From assembly GCA_002968845.1 (NCBI GenBank), contig PVBG01000010.1, forward strand, positions 146,681-210,680: a DNA stretch of 64,000 nt, given 5' to 3'. This stretch comes from Neorhizobium tomejilense (GTDB lineage Bacteria; Pseudomonadota; Alphaproteobacteria; Rhizobiales; Rhizobiaceae). The position numbers and the translations under genes are program-made. This document shows positions 20,307-29,843 of the stretch, one piece after another. A model generated the notes under the pieces. It ran no database searches and had not been told where the DNA came from. It worked only from the letters and a program-made list of their open reading frames with translations. Numbering within the stretch: the first letter of the stretch is position 1; each line of letters opens with the position of its first letter.

Positions 20307-21596
20307 TCATGGCGTGACTACTCCGGAACGGCCGGCAAGCGACATGATCTTTTCCCGCAGCATGCGGGCCATGTTGCGGGTGTTGCGGTAGAGGTGAAGC
20401 TGGGCTGCCACCTGGCGCACGTCGCGGTCGCCGTTCTGGCGCAGGCCGATCACCAGCGTCCCCATCTCCTCGCGCTCTTCCCAGAAACGGCTCATGATCG
20501 GGTGATCGGGAATCGCGCAACTGTCGGTGCGCATGATGTTGGCGTCTTCGAGATGCCACTCGGTCAGTTTCACCATCAGCAGCTTGCCGGGCGAGAACCG
20601 GGAAAAACCCTCGTCGTAGGCGGTCTTCCAAGTGTAGGCCTCACCGGCCATGATGAAGACGATGAGCGAAGCGATCGCCCGGCCATCGAAATCGATGGTG
20701 TGGATGCGGACCGCGTCGACCTCCGCCAGGTTGGTGATCGCTTCGCGGGCAAACGCGGCGCGGTAACGGTCGTTGATCAGGGCCGAGCGTTTGCGGCCTT
20801 TCCAGCCCTTGGCTTCGAGCGCCAGGAATTCCTCCATCCGCAACCGGATCTCTTCCGGCTGGCGGGCAACCGAATAGCTGAGCGAGCCCTTGTTGCCGAG
20901 ATTGCGCCACAGGCGGCGCATTTCGCGGTAGTGGTGCGACGAGATCGAGTGTTTCAGATAGGTTTCGCCGTCGAGCAGGCTTTCCAGCATCGGCCGCTGT
21001 TGGGGATCGGTGACGGTCACCGGCAGGTTGCGGCCGATCGCGACCGCCTTGGCGAGCTGTGCGAACGGACCGGCGAGCCTGACGTCCGGCATGACCAGCA
21101 CGGAGGGCAGGCGGGCTTCGCGCATGCTCAGCGCCTCGAAAAGATTGTCGATCGTCTCGGCACTGTCTTCCGCATCGACGAGCGGCGTGCCGATCGGCCC
21201 GAAGGGATTGGCCCATGCACGGATGATCGAGGCGCCGACCGAAAAACCCGGCTTCTCGACCGTGAACGGCATCAGCAGCCGCATACGACTGCGCGTGCCG
21301 GTCTCGTCGCGGATCAGCGCCAGGCGGACCTGCTTGTCCTCGACCCGCGGCATGGCGGGGGCGAGCAGCCGCGCCGAAAAGAAGATGTTCGGCTCGAGCG
21401 CACGGTTGGAGAGGAATTCGAGTTCTTCCTGCAGGTCGTAACCGAAGGCGGCGGGATAAAGGCAGAGCTCGCGGCCGGGCCGACCGACCTGGAGATGGGT
21501 GTCGGCATCCGGCCGCTCGGCGCGGAGCGCCTGGACCATGCTCATCCGGCCGCCGCCATTGCCCTCGAATTCGCTGCTGAACGGAGGTTGCGCCAT
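20307..21596 (-). CDS. GNAT-type acetyltransferase of the CelD/BcsL group
   Basis: 429 residues from ATG 21596; the frame is open upstream but that overlaps the flippase gene and reads as an Arg-rich artefact. The C-terminal half fits the Acetyltransf_6 (CelD/BcsL) pattern: a long helix with RLRMEEFLALEAKGWKGRKR, then IDFDGRAIASLIVFIMAGEA and TWKTAYDEGFSRFSPGKLLM. These enzymes acylate or help make exopolysaccharides. The gene starts 2 nt after the flippase stop, so the pair likely forms an operon for decorating and exporting a surface polysaccharide. The substrate is unknown. Confidence 0.8.
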   Translation of the reverse strand: MAQPPFSSEFEGNGGGRMSMVQALRAERPDADTHLQVGRPGRELCLYPAAFGYDLQEELEFLSNRALEPNIFFSARLLAPAMPRVEDKQVRLALIRDETGTRSRMRLLMPFTVEKPGFSVGASIIRAWANPFGPIGTPLVDAEDSAETIDNLFEALSMREARLPSVLVMPDVRLAGPFAQLAKAVAIGRNLPVTVTDPQQRPMLESLLDGETYLKHSISSHHYREMRRLWRNLGNKGSLSYSVARQPEEIRLRMEEFLALEAKGWKGRKRSALINDRYRAAFAREAITNLAEVDAVRIHTIDFDGRAIASLIVFIMAGEAYTWKTAYDEGFSRFSPGKLLMVKLTEWHLEDANIMRTDSCAIPDHPIMSRFWEEREEMGTLVIGLRQNGDRDVRQVAAQLHLYRNTRNMARMLREKIMSLAGRSGVVTP

Positions 21597-21598
21597 GG

Positions 21599-23011
21599 TC
21601 AGGAAGCCTTTGAAGGAGCAGAGGGCGTCGGATCGGCAAAGGCGAAGAGCACGATGCCGAGCGTGCGGCGGACTGCGATATGCAGCAGGATAGCCTCGAT
21701 CATCATCGCCGCCGCCGTCGCCATCGCGGCCCCGGTCATGCCGAAGCGGGGGATCAGCGCGATGTTGAGAGCGATGCTCGCCAGCAGCGTCACGGCGTAA
21801 AGCAGGACGCAGAGCTTCTGGCGACCGGCCATGCTGAGCAGCACCTCGCCGGGGCCGACCATGGATTTGGCGAGGATGCCGCAAAACAGGATCGCCATCA
21901 GCCAGTAGCCGGCCGTGAACGCACTGCCGAACAGCGACAGGAGCAGTTCGCCGGCCGCCAGCGCCATGAGCCCGACGGCAAGCGACGGCCAAAAACTCCA
22001 GCGCGCGGTCTGTCCGGCAAAGGAGGCGAGCGCCGTCATGTCGTTCTCCGCCATGATGGCGGAGAAGCGGGGTCCGGCGGCTGCCTTGATCGAGAAGTAG
22101 ACGAACTGCACCAGCACGATCGTCTTTGCGGCGGCGTAGTAGATGCCAACCTGGTCCGGCGGCAGGTAAAGGCCGACGACGACGACGTCCGCATTGGTCA
22201 GCAGGAAGCCGATGCCATCGACGAGGAAGAGCGGCAGGGAATAACGGAACCAGGCGCCGATCTCGAACTGCATCGGGCCAGGGCCGTAAAGCCGGCGCAG
22301 GCGCAGCGTCAGGCGCAGCAGCTGCAGGAGCGTCGTGACATAGGTCGCGGCAAGGGCCGCCTGCATGGCGGTAACGGCCGTGTGGGCAGCGCCGAACCAC
22401 AGTGCACCCAGCATGAACGCGAGGATCAGGGTTGGGCGGATCAGGTAGGTGGGCGAGAGCGCCGTCACCGTCCAGCCGTTCGAACGCGCGGTGCCGTCGA
22501 GCACGTCGCCGAGCGCGATCATCGGTATGGTGAAGAAGGCCAGCGACACCGGCACGAGGTAATAGGCCTCGACCGTGTGGCCGTAGACATGCAGGAACAG
22601 GAAGCCGAGGCCGGCCACCGTGCTTGCCGAGATCAGCGCCACCAGGCGGACGGCAAGATTGAGCCCGCGCACGGTCGCCACCTCGTCGCGCGCCTTGTGC
22701 TGGTGCAGGAAGCGGATGACGGACGTGTGGAAGCCGAGGCAGGAGAGATTGCCGGCAAGCACGACCAGAACCCAGACGAATGCGAAGATGCCGTATTCGA
22801 ATTCGCCCATCAGGCGGGCGAGCACGATCTGCGACACGAAGGCGATGGCCGCGCTGGCGACCCGGATCACGAAGGCGGTCAGCGCGCGACGCTGGGCGCG
22901 GGCTGTCTCGTCGTCGTCGGTGAGGATCGATTCGAGCTTGCGGGTCAGCGGTGCCAGCCGGGTCCTAAGACCAGGCGGAAGCAATCTTTCCGCTGTTTCG
23001 ATAACCGCCAT
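21599..23011 (-). CDS. Polysaccharide flippase (Wzx/MOP superfamily)
   Basis: 470 residues from ATG 23011; a GTG at 23020 is possible. After a polar N-terminus it has about 12-14 hydrophobic helices (examples: FVIRVASAAIAFVSQIVLA, FFTIPMIALGD, YSLPLFLVDGIGFLLTNAD). It includes the VVVGLYLPPDQVGIYYAAAK segment typical of lipid-linked oligosaccharide flippases. It likely moves undecaprenyl-linked repeat units across the inner membrane. The acetyltransferase follows immediately. No glycosyltransferases are adjacent, so the polymer cannot be named. Confidence 0.85.
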   Translation of the reverse strand: MAVIETAERLLPPGLRTRLAPLTRKLESILTDDDETARAQRRALTAFVIRVASAAIAFVSQIVLARLMGEFEYGIFAFVWVLVVLAGNLSCLGFHTSVIRFLHQHKARDEVATVRGLNLAVRLVALISASTVAGLGFLFLHVYGHTVEAYYLVPVSLAFFTIPMIALGDVLDGTARSNGWTVTALSPTYLIRPTLILAFMLGALWFGAAHTAVTAMQAALAATYVTTLLQLLRLTLRLRRLYGPGPMQFEIGAWFRYSLPLFLVDGIGFLLTNADVVVVGLYLPPDQVGIYYAAAKTIVLVQFVYFSIKAAAGPRFSAIMAENDMTALASFAGQTARWSFWPSLAVGLMALAAGELLLSLFGSAFTAGYWLMAILFCGILAKSMVGPGEVLLSMAGRQKLCVLLYAVTLLASIALNIALIPRFGMTGAAMATAAAMMIEAILLHIAVRRTLGIVLFAFADPTPSAPSKAS

Positions 23012-23122
23012 GATGGGCACGCAATACTCGTAACGACGACGGGAACAATGGGCAAAAGTGTTGCCACAGCAGGGTTAAGAAAGGGTTCGCCCAGGCGTCG
23101 ATGGCTTCACGAACTGCGAACT

Positions 23123-24583
23123 TCAAGGCTCCCTGGAAGAACGGGTAAAAAGGTTGCGGACGGCCGGAACAACCTGGTGAGTGGCCGCAATGGTGAGCGC
23201 GACGGCAATCATCCCCACGGCAATCGCGAAGGTGAACGACATGCCGGCGGCCACGGCTTGCGGAGGTGCCGTCGCGACATCGCCCGTTCCCGAGGCCATT
23301 GCGAACACCGCGCCCATCAGCGAGGCGCCGGTGATGAGGCCGAGATTGCGCGACAGATTGAGCAGGCCTGAAACGACGCCGCGCTGCTGCGGGCCGACGT
23401 CCACCATGACCGCGGTGTTGTTGGCTGCCTGGAACAGTTGATAGCCGGGCGTCAGCACCGCGATGGCAGCGACGTAGCCGCCAATGCCGAACGTTCCTGG
23501 AAGTAGAGTGAGCCCAAGCGAGCCGGCCACCATTCCGACGAGACCGATGACGACCGCCGTCCCCGCGCCCAGGCGGTCGACGAGCCGGCCGGCCGGTACG
23601 CCGCTGAATGTGGAAACAATCGGGCCGATCGACATGACGAGCCCGACGAAAGCTGCGTCGAGACCGAGCGAACGCGAAAGATAGAACGGCCCGACCACCA
23701 GCGTCGACATCATCACCGCCGAGACAAGGGCGCTGGTTATCAATCCCGTGCTCAAGGCTGGGTTGCGCAACATCGACAGTCGGATCAGGGGCGACGCCGC
23801 TTTCGCTTCGACGAGAACAAACAGGCCCGCTCCGACGGCAGCCAACAGCAGCAGAGCGGCGTTGACCGGACCAAGGCTGCCGCGGCCGATCGTCATGGCG
23901 AGTGCATAGGCTGCAAGCACCAGGGCAAGCAGCAGCGTGCCCGAGACGTCGAAGCCGGGCATTTGGTCCGGTCTTTCGCGGCGAAGATCGGCGGGCAGGT
24001 AACGAAAGGCAAGAAGGAGCGCCAGCAGCCCCAGCGGCACGTTGATCAGGAAGATCGCCCGCCAGCCGGCGCCGGCGATCAGAAGGCCCCCCAGGGAAGG
24101 GCCGAGCGCGGTGCCGATTGCCGACATGGTTCCGAGCAATCCCATGGCCGCTCCGGTGCGTGTCTTTGGAAATATGTCAGCGACAAAAGCCATGGTGAGC
24201 GCCATCATGGCGGCGGCTCCGAGACCCTGTGCGGCTCTTGCGGCGACCAGAATGCCCAGCGTCGGAGCAATCCCGCAGGCGATCGAGGCTACCGTGAAAA
24301 GGGTGATGCCAGTGAGCAGGAGCCGCCGACGTCCCGCGATGTCGCCAAGCCGCCCGACACTGACGATCAGAGTGGTGATTGCGAGAAGATAGGCAAGGAC
24401 CACCCATTGGACCTCCTGGAAGGAGGCGTCGAACGCCTGCGCCAATGTCGGCAGGCCGACATTGGCGACGCTGGTGCCGAGCGAAGAGAGCAACATCGAG
24501 AGCGAAAGACCGGCGAGCGCCCCACGGAGGGTACTCGCCCGTTCTGCCGGTTGCGGAACCGGATCGTGGGCGGCAGAGGTCAT
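23123..24583 (-). CDS. MFS drug-efflux-type transporter, DHA2-like (14 TM)
   Basis: 486 residues from ATG 24583, which overlaps the DUF2798 stop (ATGA). About 14 hydrophobic helices; motif A-like GRLGDIAGRRRLLLTG lies after TM2 and motif C-like LGPSLGGLLIAGAGWRAIFL near TM5. Families with this layout (QacA/EmrB type) expel cationic or aromatic compounds using the proton gradient. Position next to a divergent LysR gene suggests substrate-responsive control. The exported compound is not known. Confidence 0.85.
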   Translation of the reverse strand: MTSAAHDPVPQPAERASTLRGALAGLSLSMLLSSLGTSVANVGLPTLAQAFDASFQEVQWVVLAYLLAITTLIVSVGRLGDIAGRRRLLLTGITLFTVASIACGIAPTLGILVAARAAQGLGAAAMMALTMAFVADIFPKTRTGAAMGLLGTMSAIGTALGPSLGGLLIAGAGWRAIFLINVPLGLLALLLAFRYLPADLRRERPDQMPGFDVSGTLLLALVLAAYALAMTIGRGSLGPVNAALLLLAAVGAGLFVLVEAKAASPLIRLSMLRNPALSTGLITSALVSAVMMSTLVVGPFYLSRSLGLDAAFVGLVMSIGPIVSTFSGVPAGRLVDRLGAGTAVVIGLVGMVAGSLGLTLLPGTFGIGGYVAAIAVLTPGYQLFQAANNTAVMVDVGPQQRGVVSGLLNLSRNLGLITGASLMGAVFAMASGTGDVATAPPQAVAAGMSFTFAIAVGMIAVALTIAATHQVVPAVRNLFTRSSREP

Positions 24584-24834
24584 CGCTTTTCGCCCTCCGC
24601 CGGTCTCGCGGTCGGCTTCGCGAGGTTGCTGACGATTCGGCGCGCCAGCGGCGCGACAACCAGCACGACCGGAAAAGCGATGATCCAGGAGGGGAGCCAT
24701 GCTCCCATCCAGATTCCGAGAAAGCCGTCGATCAGCCCCGCGCTACGGAGCGTGGAAACGCCGGAGATAAGCAGGGACATCAGGCAGGAAAGAACAAAGC
24801 CGAAAATGACGGGTATCAGTCGTACGGGTATCAT
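24580..24834 (-). CDS. DUF2798 family small membrane protein
   Basis: 84 residues with two hydrophobic helices (IPVIFGFVLSCLMSLLISGV and SWIIAFPVVLVVAPLARRIV), separated by a Gly/Trp loop. The ending VAPLARRIVSNL is characteristic of DUF2798. Ribosome site GGAGG lies 7 nt before the ATG. It overlaps the MFS transporter start by 4 nt, so the two are probably co-translated. The family role is unknown; accessory to the transporter is a reasonable guess. Confidence 0.8.
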   Translation of the reverse strand: MIPVRLIPVIFGFVLSCLMSLLISGVSTLRSAGLIDGFLGIWMGAWLPSWIIAFPVVLVVAPLARRIVSNLAKPTARPAEGEKR

Positions 24835-24902
24835 GAGGGAACCTCCAGAAACTATTGTCCGAGGGCTATCTCAAGCGCACGCATGGCGGAAGGCGCATGA
24901 TT

Positions 24903-24919
24903 TGCATCAATTCAATGCA
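24903..24919. promoter_or_regulatory. Inverted repeat between LysR gene and DUF2798-MFS operon
   Basis: TGCATCAATTCAATGCA has 5-bp perfect arms (TGCAT/ATGCA) and an AATT centre. It is about 45 bp upstream of the LysR start and 68 bp upstream of DUF2798. This is a common place for a LysR binding site (T-N11-A type) controlling divergent genes. Inferred. Confidence 0.45.
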
Positions 24920-24963
24920 TCCGACGCCATGTCATATTGAAGCGCCTGTGTTATGCTGCGCGC

Positions 24964-25869
24964 ATGTCCAGACCTGATCTCAACCTGCTTTTCACCCTCG
25001 ACGTCCTTTTGGCCGAAGGCAGCGTGGCGCGGGCGGCCAAACGGCTGCGGCTCAGCCAGTCGGCCATGAGCCGGGCCTTGGCGCGATTGCGCGAGACGAC
25101 GGGCGATCCGCTGCTGGTGAGGGCGGGCCGCGGGCTCGTGCCAACGCCAAGGGCGATCGAACTGCGCGAACGGGTCGGCGGCCTCGTGCAGGATGCGGAA
25201 GCGGTCTTGCGGCCGGTCGAGATGCTCGATCTCGGTAAGCTGGTCCGGACATTCACGCTGCGCACCAGCGAGGGTTTCGTCGAGAATTTCGGGCCTGGCC
25301 TCATCGCTCGTGTCAGCGCTCGGGCGCCGGGCGTGCGGCTGCGGTTCATCCGCAAGCCGGACAAGGAGAGCACCTCGCTTCGTGACGGAAGCGTCGATCT
25401 GGAAACCGGGGTCGTCGGCGCGACGATCGGTCCGGAAGTGCGGGCCCAGGCACTGTTCCGGGACCGTTTCATCGGCGTCGTGCGCAGCGGGCACCCGCTG
25501 GCCGAGGGCGAGATATCGGCTCGGCGATACGCGGCGGGCGATCATATCCTGGTTTCGCGACGGGGGCTTGAAAGGGGGGCGATCGACGAGGCTCTGGCGG
25601 CGTCGGGGCTGGAACGGCGGATCATGACGATCGTCGACGGTTTCGCGACGGCGCTGGCTCTCGCCAGGTGTTCGGATCTGATCGCCAGCATTCCCGGGCG
25701 GCACAGCGGCAACCTGCGTGCCGGAATGTTCAGTTTCGCCCTGCCGGTCCCGGTGCCTGAAATTACCGTGTCATTGCTCTGGCATCCGCGGCTGGATGCC
25801 GATCCGGCTCACCGGTGGCTGCGGACATGTGTTCGGGAAATCTGCGCCGGGCCTCCAGCCGAAAGCTGA
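24964..25869 (+). CDS. LysR-family transcriptional regulator
   Basis: 301 residues from ATG 24964 (MSRPDLNLLFTLDVLLAEGS, the usual LysR start). The winged helix contains VARAAKRLRLSQSAMSRALA (about 21-40). The C-terminal effector domain follows the NodD/SyrM-like branch pattern (DPLLVRAGRGLVPT; VDLETGVVG). It is divergent from DUF2798-MFS and probably controls that operon in response to the exported compound. A strong terminator follows on the opposite strand (secA). Confidence 0.85.
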   Translation: MSRPDLNLLFTLDVLLAEGSVARAAKRLRLSQSAMSRALARLRETTGDPLLVRAGRGLVPTPRAIELRERVGGLVQDAEAVLRPVEMLDLGKLVRTFTLRTSEGFVENFGPGLIARVSARAPGVRLRFIRKPDKESTSLRDGSVDLETGVVGATIGPEVRAQALFRDRFIGVVRSGHPLAEGEISARRYAAGDHILVSRRGLERGAIDEALAASGLERRIMTIVDGFATALALARCSDLIASIPGRHSGNLRAGMFSFALPVPVPEITVSLLWHPRLDADPAHRWLRTCVREICAGPPAES

Positions 25870-25889
25870 TGCGGTCCCTCCGGAAGGCG

Positions 25890-25919
25890 GAAACGAAAAC
25901 GCCGCCCAGGGGCGGCGTT
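25890..25919 (-). terminator. Terminator of secA
   Basis: A perfect 9-bp stem AACGCCGCC / GGCGGCGTT (25898-25906, 25911-25919) with a 4-nt loop. On the minus strand it is followed by TTTTCGTTT, giving a Rho-independent signal after secA. On the plus strand the T run is weak, so its effect on the LysR transcript is uncertain. Confidence 0.75.
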
Positions 25920-25944
25920 CGCATCATCAGGTTTCGCGGAAGCC

Positions 25945-28656
25945 TCAGGCCTGCTCGAAGGCACCGTGGCAATGCTTGTATTTCTTGCCGGATCCGCAGG
26001 GGCAGGCCTCGTTGCGGCCGATCTTGCCCCAGGTGGAGGGATCTTCCGGCCGGCGGTCTTCCGGCGCGGCGATGAAGTTCTCGCTGTCGAAGCCGTTGAC
26101 CTGGTTGAGGCCGGTCGTCGGATCGACATGCTGTTCGTCGTAGACCGTCGGCGGCTGCGGCGGCTCGGGGTTCTGCACCAGCTCGACGCGCATCAGCTGG
26201 GCGGTGACCGCCTCGCGCAGGTTGGCGAGCAGGGCCTGGAACAGCTCGAAGGCTTCCGCCTTGTATTCCTGCAGCGGATCGCGCTGGGCGTAACCGCGGA
26301 AGCCGATGACCGAACGCAGGTGGTCGAGATTGACGATATGCTCGCGCCACAGGTGGTCGAGCGTCTGGAGCAGCACGGAGCGCTCCACATAGGTCATGAT
26401 ATCGGCGCCGAAGCGCTCCTTGCGATCGGCCGCGGCCTTGTCGGCAGCCTCGGTGATGCGTTCGCGGATATCGGTCTCACCGATGCCTTCTTCCTTGACC
26501 CAATCCTCGATCGGCAGGTCGAGGTTGAGCATCCGGTCGACGTCTTCACGAAGGCCGGCGGCATTCCATTGTTCGGCATAGGCGCGTTCGGGAATGTGCT
26601 TGGCGACGAGAACTTCGATCACCTCGTTGCGCATGTCCTCGACGGTCTCGGATACGTCTTCCGAGTCCATCATCTCGATGCGCTGCTCGAAGATCACCTT
26701 GCGCTGGTCGTTGGTGACGTCGTCGTATTTCAGAAGGTTCTTGCGGATGTCGAAGTTGCGGGCTTCGACCTTCTTCTGGGCGCGTTCGAGCGCCTTGTTG
26801 ATCCAGGGATGGACGATCGCTTCGCCTTCCTTGAGGCCGAGCTTCTGCAGCATGCTGTCCATTCGGTCGGAGCCGAAGATGCGCATCAGGTCGTCCTGGA
26901 GCGACAGGTAGAATTTCGAACGGCCGGGGTCGCCCTGACGGCCGGAACGGCCGCGCAGCTGGTTGTCGATGCGGCGGCTTTCGTGGCGCTCGGTGGCGAT
27001 CACGTAGAGGCCGCCGGCGGCAAGCGCCTTTTCCTTGAGCTGCTTCACTTCCTCGCGGCTTGCCGCTTCCAGTGCATCGCGCTCCGGACCCGGCTCCATG
27101 CCTTCGAGCTCGCGTTCGAGGCGCATGTCGATATTGCCGCCGAGCTGGATGTCGGTGCCGCGGCCGGCCATATTGGTGGCGATCGTCACTGCGCCCGGCA
27201 CGCCGGCCTGCGAGACGATATAGGCTTCCTGCTCGTGGTAACGGGCGTTCAGGACCTGGAAATTGTTGAAGCCCGACTGGCGCAGCATGGTCGCCAGCAG
27301 TTCCGACTTCTCGATCGACGTGGTGCCGACCAGAACCGGCTGGCCGCGTTCATGGGCTTGTTTGATCTCTTCGATGATCGCCTTGAACTTTTCGTCGAAG
27401 GTCCGGTAGACCTCGTCGTCCTCGTCGATACGCTGGATCGGCAGGTTGGTCGGTACTTCGATCACTTCGAGCTTATAGATATTGCCGAACTCTTCCGCTT
27501 CGGTCTGGGCCGTACCGGTCATCCCGGCGAGCTTTCCGTACATGCGGAAATAGTTCTGGAAGGTGATCGAGGAGAGCGTCTGGTTCTCCGGCTGGATCGT
27601 CACCTTTTCCTTGGCTTCGAGCGCCTGGTGCTGGCCTTCCGAATAACGGCGGCCGGGCATCATGCGGCCCGTGAATTCGTCGATGATGACGATCTCGTCG
27701 TTGCGGACGATATAATCCTTGTCGCGGGTGAAAAGCTTGTGGGCCTTCAGCGCGTTGTTGATGTGGTGGACGATCGCGACGTTCTCGACATCGTAGAGGG
27801 ATTCTCCCTTCAGCAGGCCGGCCTGACGCAGCAGGTTCTCGAGCTTTTCGGTGCCGACCTCGGAGAAGTTGGCGGAGCGCTGCTTCTCGTCGATCTCGTA
27901 GTCTTCCGGCGTCAGCGCCGGGATGAAGGCGTCGATGGTGTTGTAGAGTTCCGAACGGTCGTCGAGCGGGCCGGAGATGATCAGCGGCGTGCGCGCCTCG
28001 TCGACCAGGATCGAGTCCACTTCGTCGACGATCGCGTAATTGTGGCCGCGCTGGACCATCTGGCTGCGCTCGTACTTCATGTTATCGCGCAGATAATCGA
28101 AGCCAAGTTCATTGTTGGTGGCATAGGTGATGTCGCAGGCATAGTTGGCGCGGCGCTCTTCATCGCTGAGACCATGGACGATGACGCCGGTGGTCAGGCC
28201 CAGGAAGCCGTAGAGCTTGCCCATCGTGTGGGCGTCGCGCTGGGCCAGGTAGTCGTTGACGGTAACCACATGCACGCCCTTGCCGGCGAGGGCGTTCAGG
28301 TAGACCGCCAGCGTCGCCACCAGCGTTTTACCTTCGCCGGTCTTCATCTCGGCGATCGCGCCATCGTGAAGGATCATGCCGCCGGTCAGCTGTACGTCGA
28401 ACGGGCGCATGCCGAGTACGCGGCGGGAAGCCTCGCGCACGACCGCAAAGGCCGGGATCAGGAGGTCGTCGAGCGTCTTGCCCTCGGCGAGCAGTTTCCT
28501 GAACTCCACCGTCTGGGCTGCAAGCTGTTCGTCGGAGAGAGCCTTGGTCTTCTCCTCGATTGCATTGATGGCGTCGACAGTCGGCTGGTAGCCGCGCACG
28601 CGGCGATCGTTTGCCGAACCGAACAATTTGCGGGCGATGCCGCCAAGGCTGACCAT
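25945..28656 (-). CDS. secA: Preprotein translocase ATPase SecA
   Basis: 903 residues from ATG 28656 ([13 protein letters not shown]); the frame extends upstream but AGGA precedes this ATG. SecA drives secretory proteins through SecYEG. Visible are motif [27 protein letters not shown] (DEVD box), [14 protein letters not shown], and [17 protein letters not shown]. The C-terminal zinc-binding tail is [13 protein letters not shown], which contacts SecB and ribosomes. Length is normal for rhizobia. It is divergent from a periplasmic peptidyl-prolyl isomerase, an arrangement I recall from related genomes. Confidence 0.98.
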   Translation of the reverse strand: MVSLGGIARKLFGSANDRRVRGYQPTVDAINAIEEKTKALSDEQLAAQTVEFRKLLAEGKTLDDLLIPAFAVVREASRRVLGMRPFDVQLTGGMILHDGAIAEMKTGEGKTLVATLAVYLNALAGKGVHVVTVNDYLAQRDAHTMGKLYGFLGLTTGVIVHGLSDEERRANYACDITYATNNELGFDYLRDNMKYERSQMVQRGHNYAIVDEVDSILVDEARTPLIISGPLDDRSELYNTIDAFIPALTPEDYEIDEKQRSANFSEVGTEKLENLLRQAGLLKGESLYDVENVAIVHHINNALKAHKLFTRDKDYIVRNDEIVIIDEFTGRMMPGRRYSEGQHQALEAKEKVTIQPENQTLSSITFQNYFRMYGKLAGMTGTAQTEAEEFGNIYKLEVIEVPTNLPIQRIDEDDEVYRTFDEKFKAIIEEIKQAHERGQPVLVGTTSIEKSELLATMLRQSGFNNFQVLNARYHEQEAYIVSQAGVPGAVTIATNMAGRGTDIQLGGNIDMRLERELEGMEPGPERDALEAASREEVKQLKEKALAAGGLYVIATERHESRRIDNQLRGRSGRQGDPGRSKFYLSLQDDLMRIFGSDRMDSMLQKLGLKEGEAIVHPWINKALERAQKKVEARNFDIRKNLLKYDDVTNDQRKVIFEQRIEMMDSEDVSETVEDMRNEVIEVLVAKHIPERAYAEQWNAAGLREDVDRMLNLDLPIEDWVKEEGIGETDIRERITEAADKAAADRKERFGADIMTYVERSVLLQTLDHLWREHIVNLDHLRSVIGFRGYAQRDPLQEYKAEAFELFQALLANLREAVTAQLMRVELVQNPEPPQPPTVYDEQHVDPTTGLNQVNGFDSENFIAAPEDRRPEDPSTWGKIGRNEACPCGSGKKYKHCHGAFEQA

Positions 28657-28910
28657 ACGAATGGTCCTTTCTGAAATCTGTCCCATGGGGGCGCGGGACT
28701 GGTCGAACCATCGGTTTCTGATGCCGATAAAATGACCCGTCACGCCCGGAAACTCTGCTGGACGCCAAGTTGCGTGACAGATAAGAGGGGGGTCGAATGA
28801 TGTCAACGGTGGCGGCCGATACAGAATGGCCACAATCCGGTGTTTGTGAAGGTTTTCTGGCCGGAATCAGACGTTCTGAAACCGGTTTCCTTATCGAAAG
28901 GTCTTTATCG

Positions 28911-29783
28911 ATGTTGCGCCACAAATTTCTCATGACGGCCGCGCTGGCCGCTGCGATCCTCTGCCAGGCTCCCGCCTTTGCGGCGGAGGATACCGTCGTT
29001 GCCAAGGTTGGCGACCTGGAAATTCACCAGTCGGAACTGGATATTGCAGTTCAGAACCTCGACCCGCAGCTCGCCCAGCTTCCGGACGAACAGAAGAAGG
29101 TCGCAGCCCTTTCCGGCGCCATCGACGTCAAGCTGCTCGCCAAGGGTGCTCTCGCCGAAGGCATCAAGGATACGCCGGACTTCAAGAAGCGGATGGACTA
29201 TATCGCCGACCGCGAGCTGCATAACGCCTACTTCCGCAAGCATGTGATCGACGCCACGACCCCGGCAGAGATCAAGGCCCGTTACGACAAGGAAATCGCC
29301 TCCCTGCCGAAGCAGGAAGAGGTGCATGCCCGCCATATCCTGGTGAAGACCGAGGACGAGGCCAAGGCAATCATCGCCGATCTCGACAAGGGCAAGGATT
29401 TCGCCGCGATCGCCAAGGAAAAGTCCCAGGATTCCAACAAGGATGAAGGCGGCGACCTTGGCTGGTTCGGCCGCGGCCGCATGGTCCCGGAATTCGAAGA
29501 AGTCGCTTTTACGCTGAAGAAGGGCGAATATAGCAAGACGCCGGTCAAGTCGCAGTTCGGCTATCACGTCATCAAGCTGGAAGACACGCGCGATGCTCCG
29601 GCGCCGGCTTTCGACCAGGTCGAGGATCAGGTCAAGCAGCTGGTGATGCGCGACAAGTACGTCGCTCTCATCACCAAGGCCAAGAGCGAACAGAAGATCG
29701 ACATCAAGGATGCGGCCCTCAAGAAGGGCTATGAAGACGTCAGCAAGATGCAGGACGCGGGCGACGCGCCGGTCCAGCAGTAA
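28911..29783 (+). CDS. Periplasmic parvulin-type peptidyl-prolyl isomerase
   Basis: 290 residues from ATG 28911. The signal peptide (FLMTAALAAAILCQAPAFAA, cleavage near residue 25) exports it to the periplasm. A SurA/PrsA-like N-terminal helical chaperone region is followed by a parvulin domain at about 136-230 (EEVHARHILVKTEDEAKAII; GGDLGWFGRGRMVPEFEEV; FGYHVIKLEDTR). It catalyses cis-trans prolyl isomerisation and helps outer-membrane or secreted proteins fold. It is divergent from secA and ends shortly before a GC-rich hairpin. Confidence 0.9.
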   Translation: MLRHKFLMTAALAAAILCQAPAFAAEDTVVAKVGDLEIHQSELDIAVQNLDPQLAQLPDEQKKVAALSGAIDVKLLAKGALAEGIKDTPDFKKRMDYIADRELHNAYFRKHVIDATTPAEIKARYDKEIASLPKQEEVHARHILVKTEDEAKAIIADLDKGKDFAAIAKEKSQDSNKDEGGDLGWFGRGRMVPEFEEVAFTLKKGEYSKTPVKSQFGYHVIKLEDTRDAPAPAFDQVEDQVKQLVMRDKYVALITKAKSEQKIDIKDAALKKGYEDVSKMQDAGDAPVQQ

Positions 29784-29794
29784 TTCCCGACAAC

Positions 29795-29815
29795 GGGCCC
29801 GGATTTTCCGGGCCC
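29795..29815 (+). terminator. GC-rich hairpin after the isomerase gene
   Basis: GGGCCCGG (29795-29802) pairs perfectly with CCGGGCCC (29808-29815) around a 5-nt ATTTT loop. The following bases (TCTCCATATTTG) are only weakly T-rich, so termination may be partial or the hairpin may protect the mRNA 3' end. It lies 28 nt before argJ. Confidence 0.5.
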
Positions 29816-29843
29816 TCTCCATATTTGAGCCAGGTAATTTCCG

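Noticed and set aside
21597..22400. Upstream extension of the CelD-type acetyltransferase frame
   Set aside because: The frame stays open but overlaps the flippase gene and reads as an Arg/His/Ala-rich artefact; the ATG at 21596 directly after the flippase stop is the natural start.
25966..28674. 902-codon plus-strand frame antisense to secA
   Set aside because: It mirrors the SecA gene on the opposite strand; composition is that of an antisense shadow in GC-rich DNA and it has no recognisable domain.
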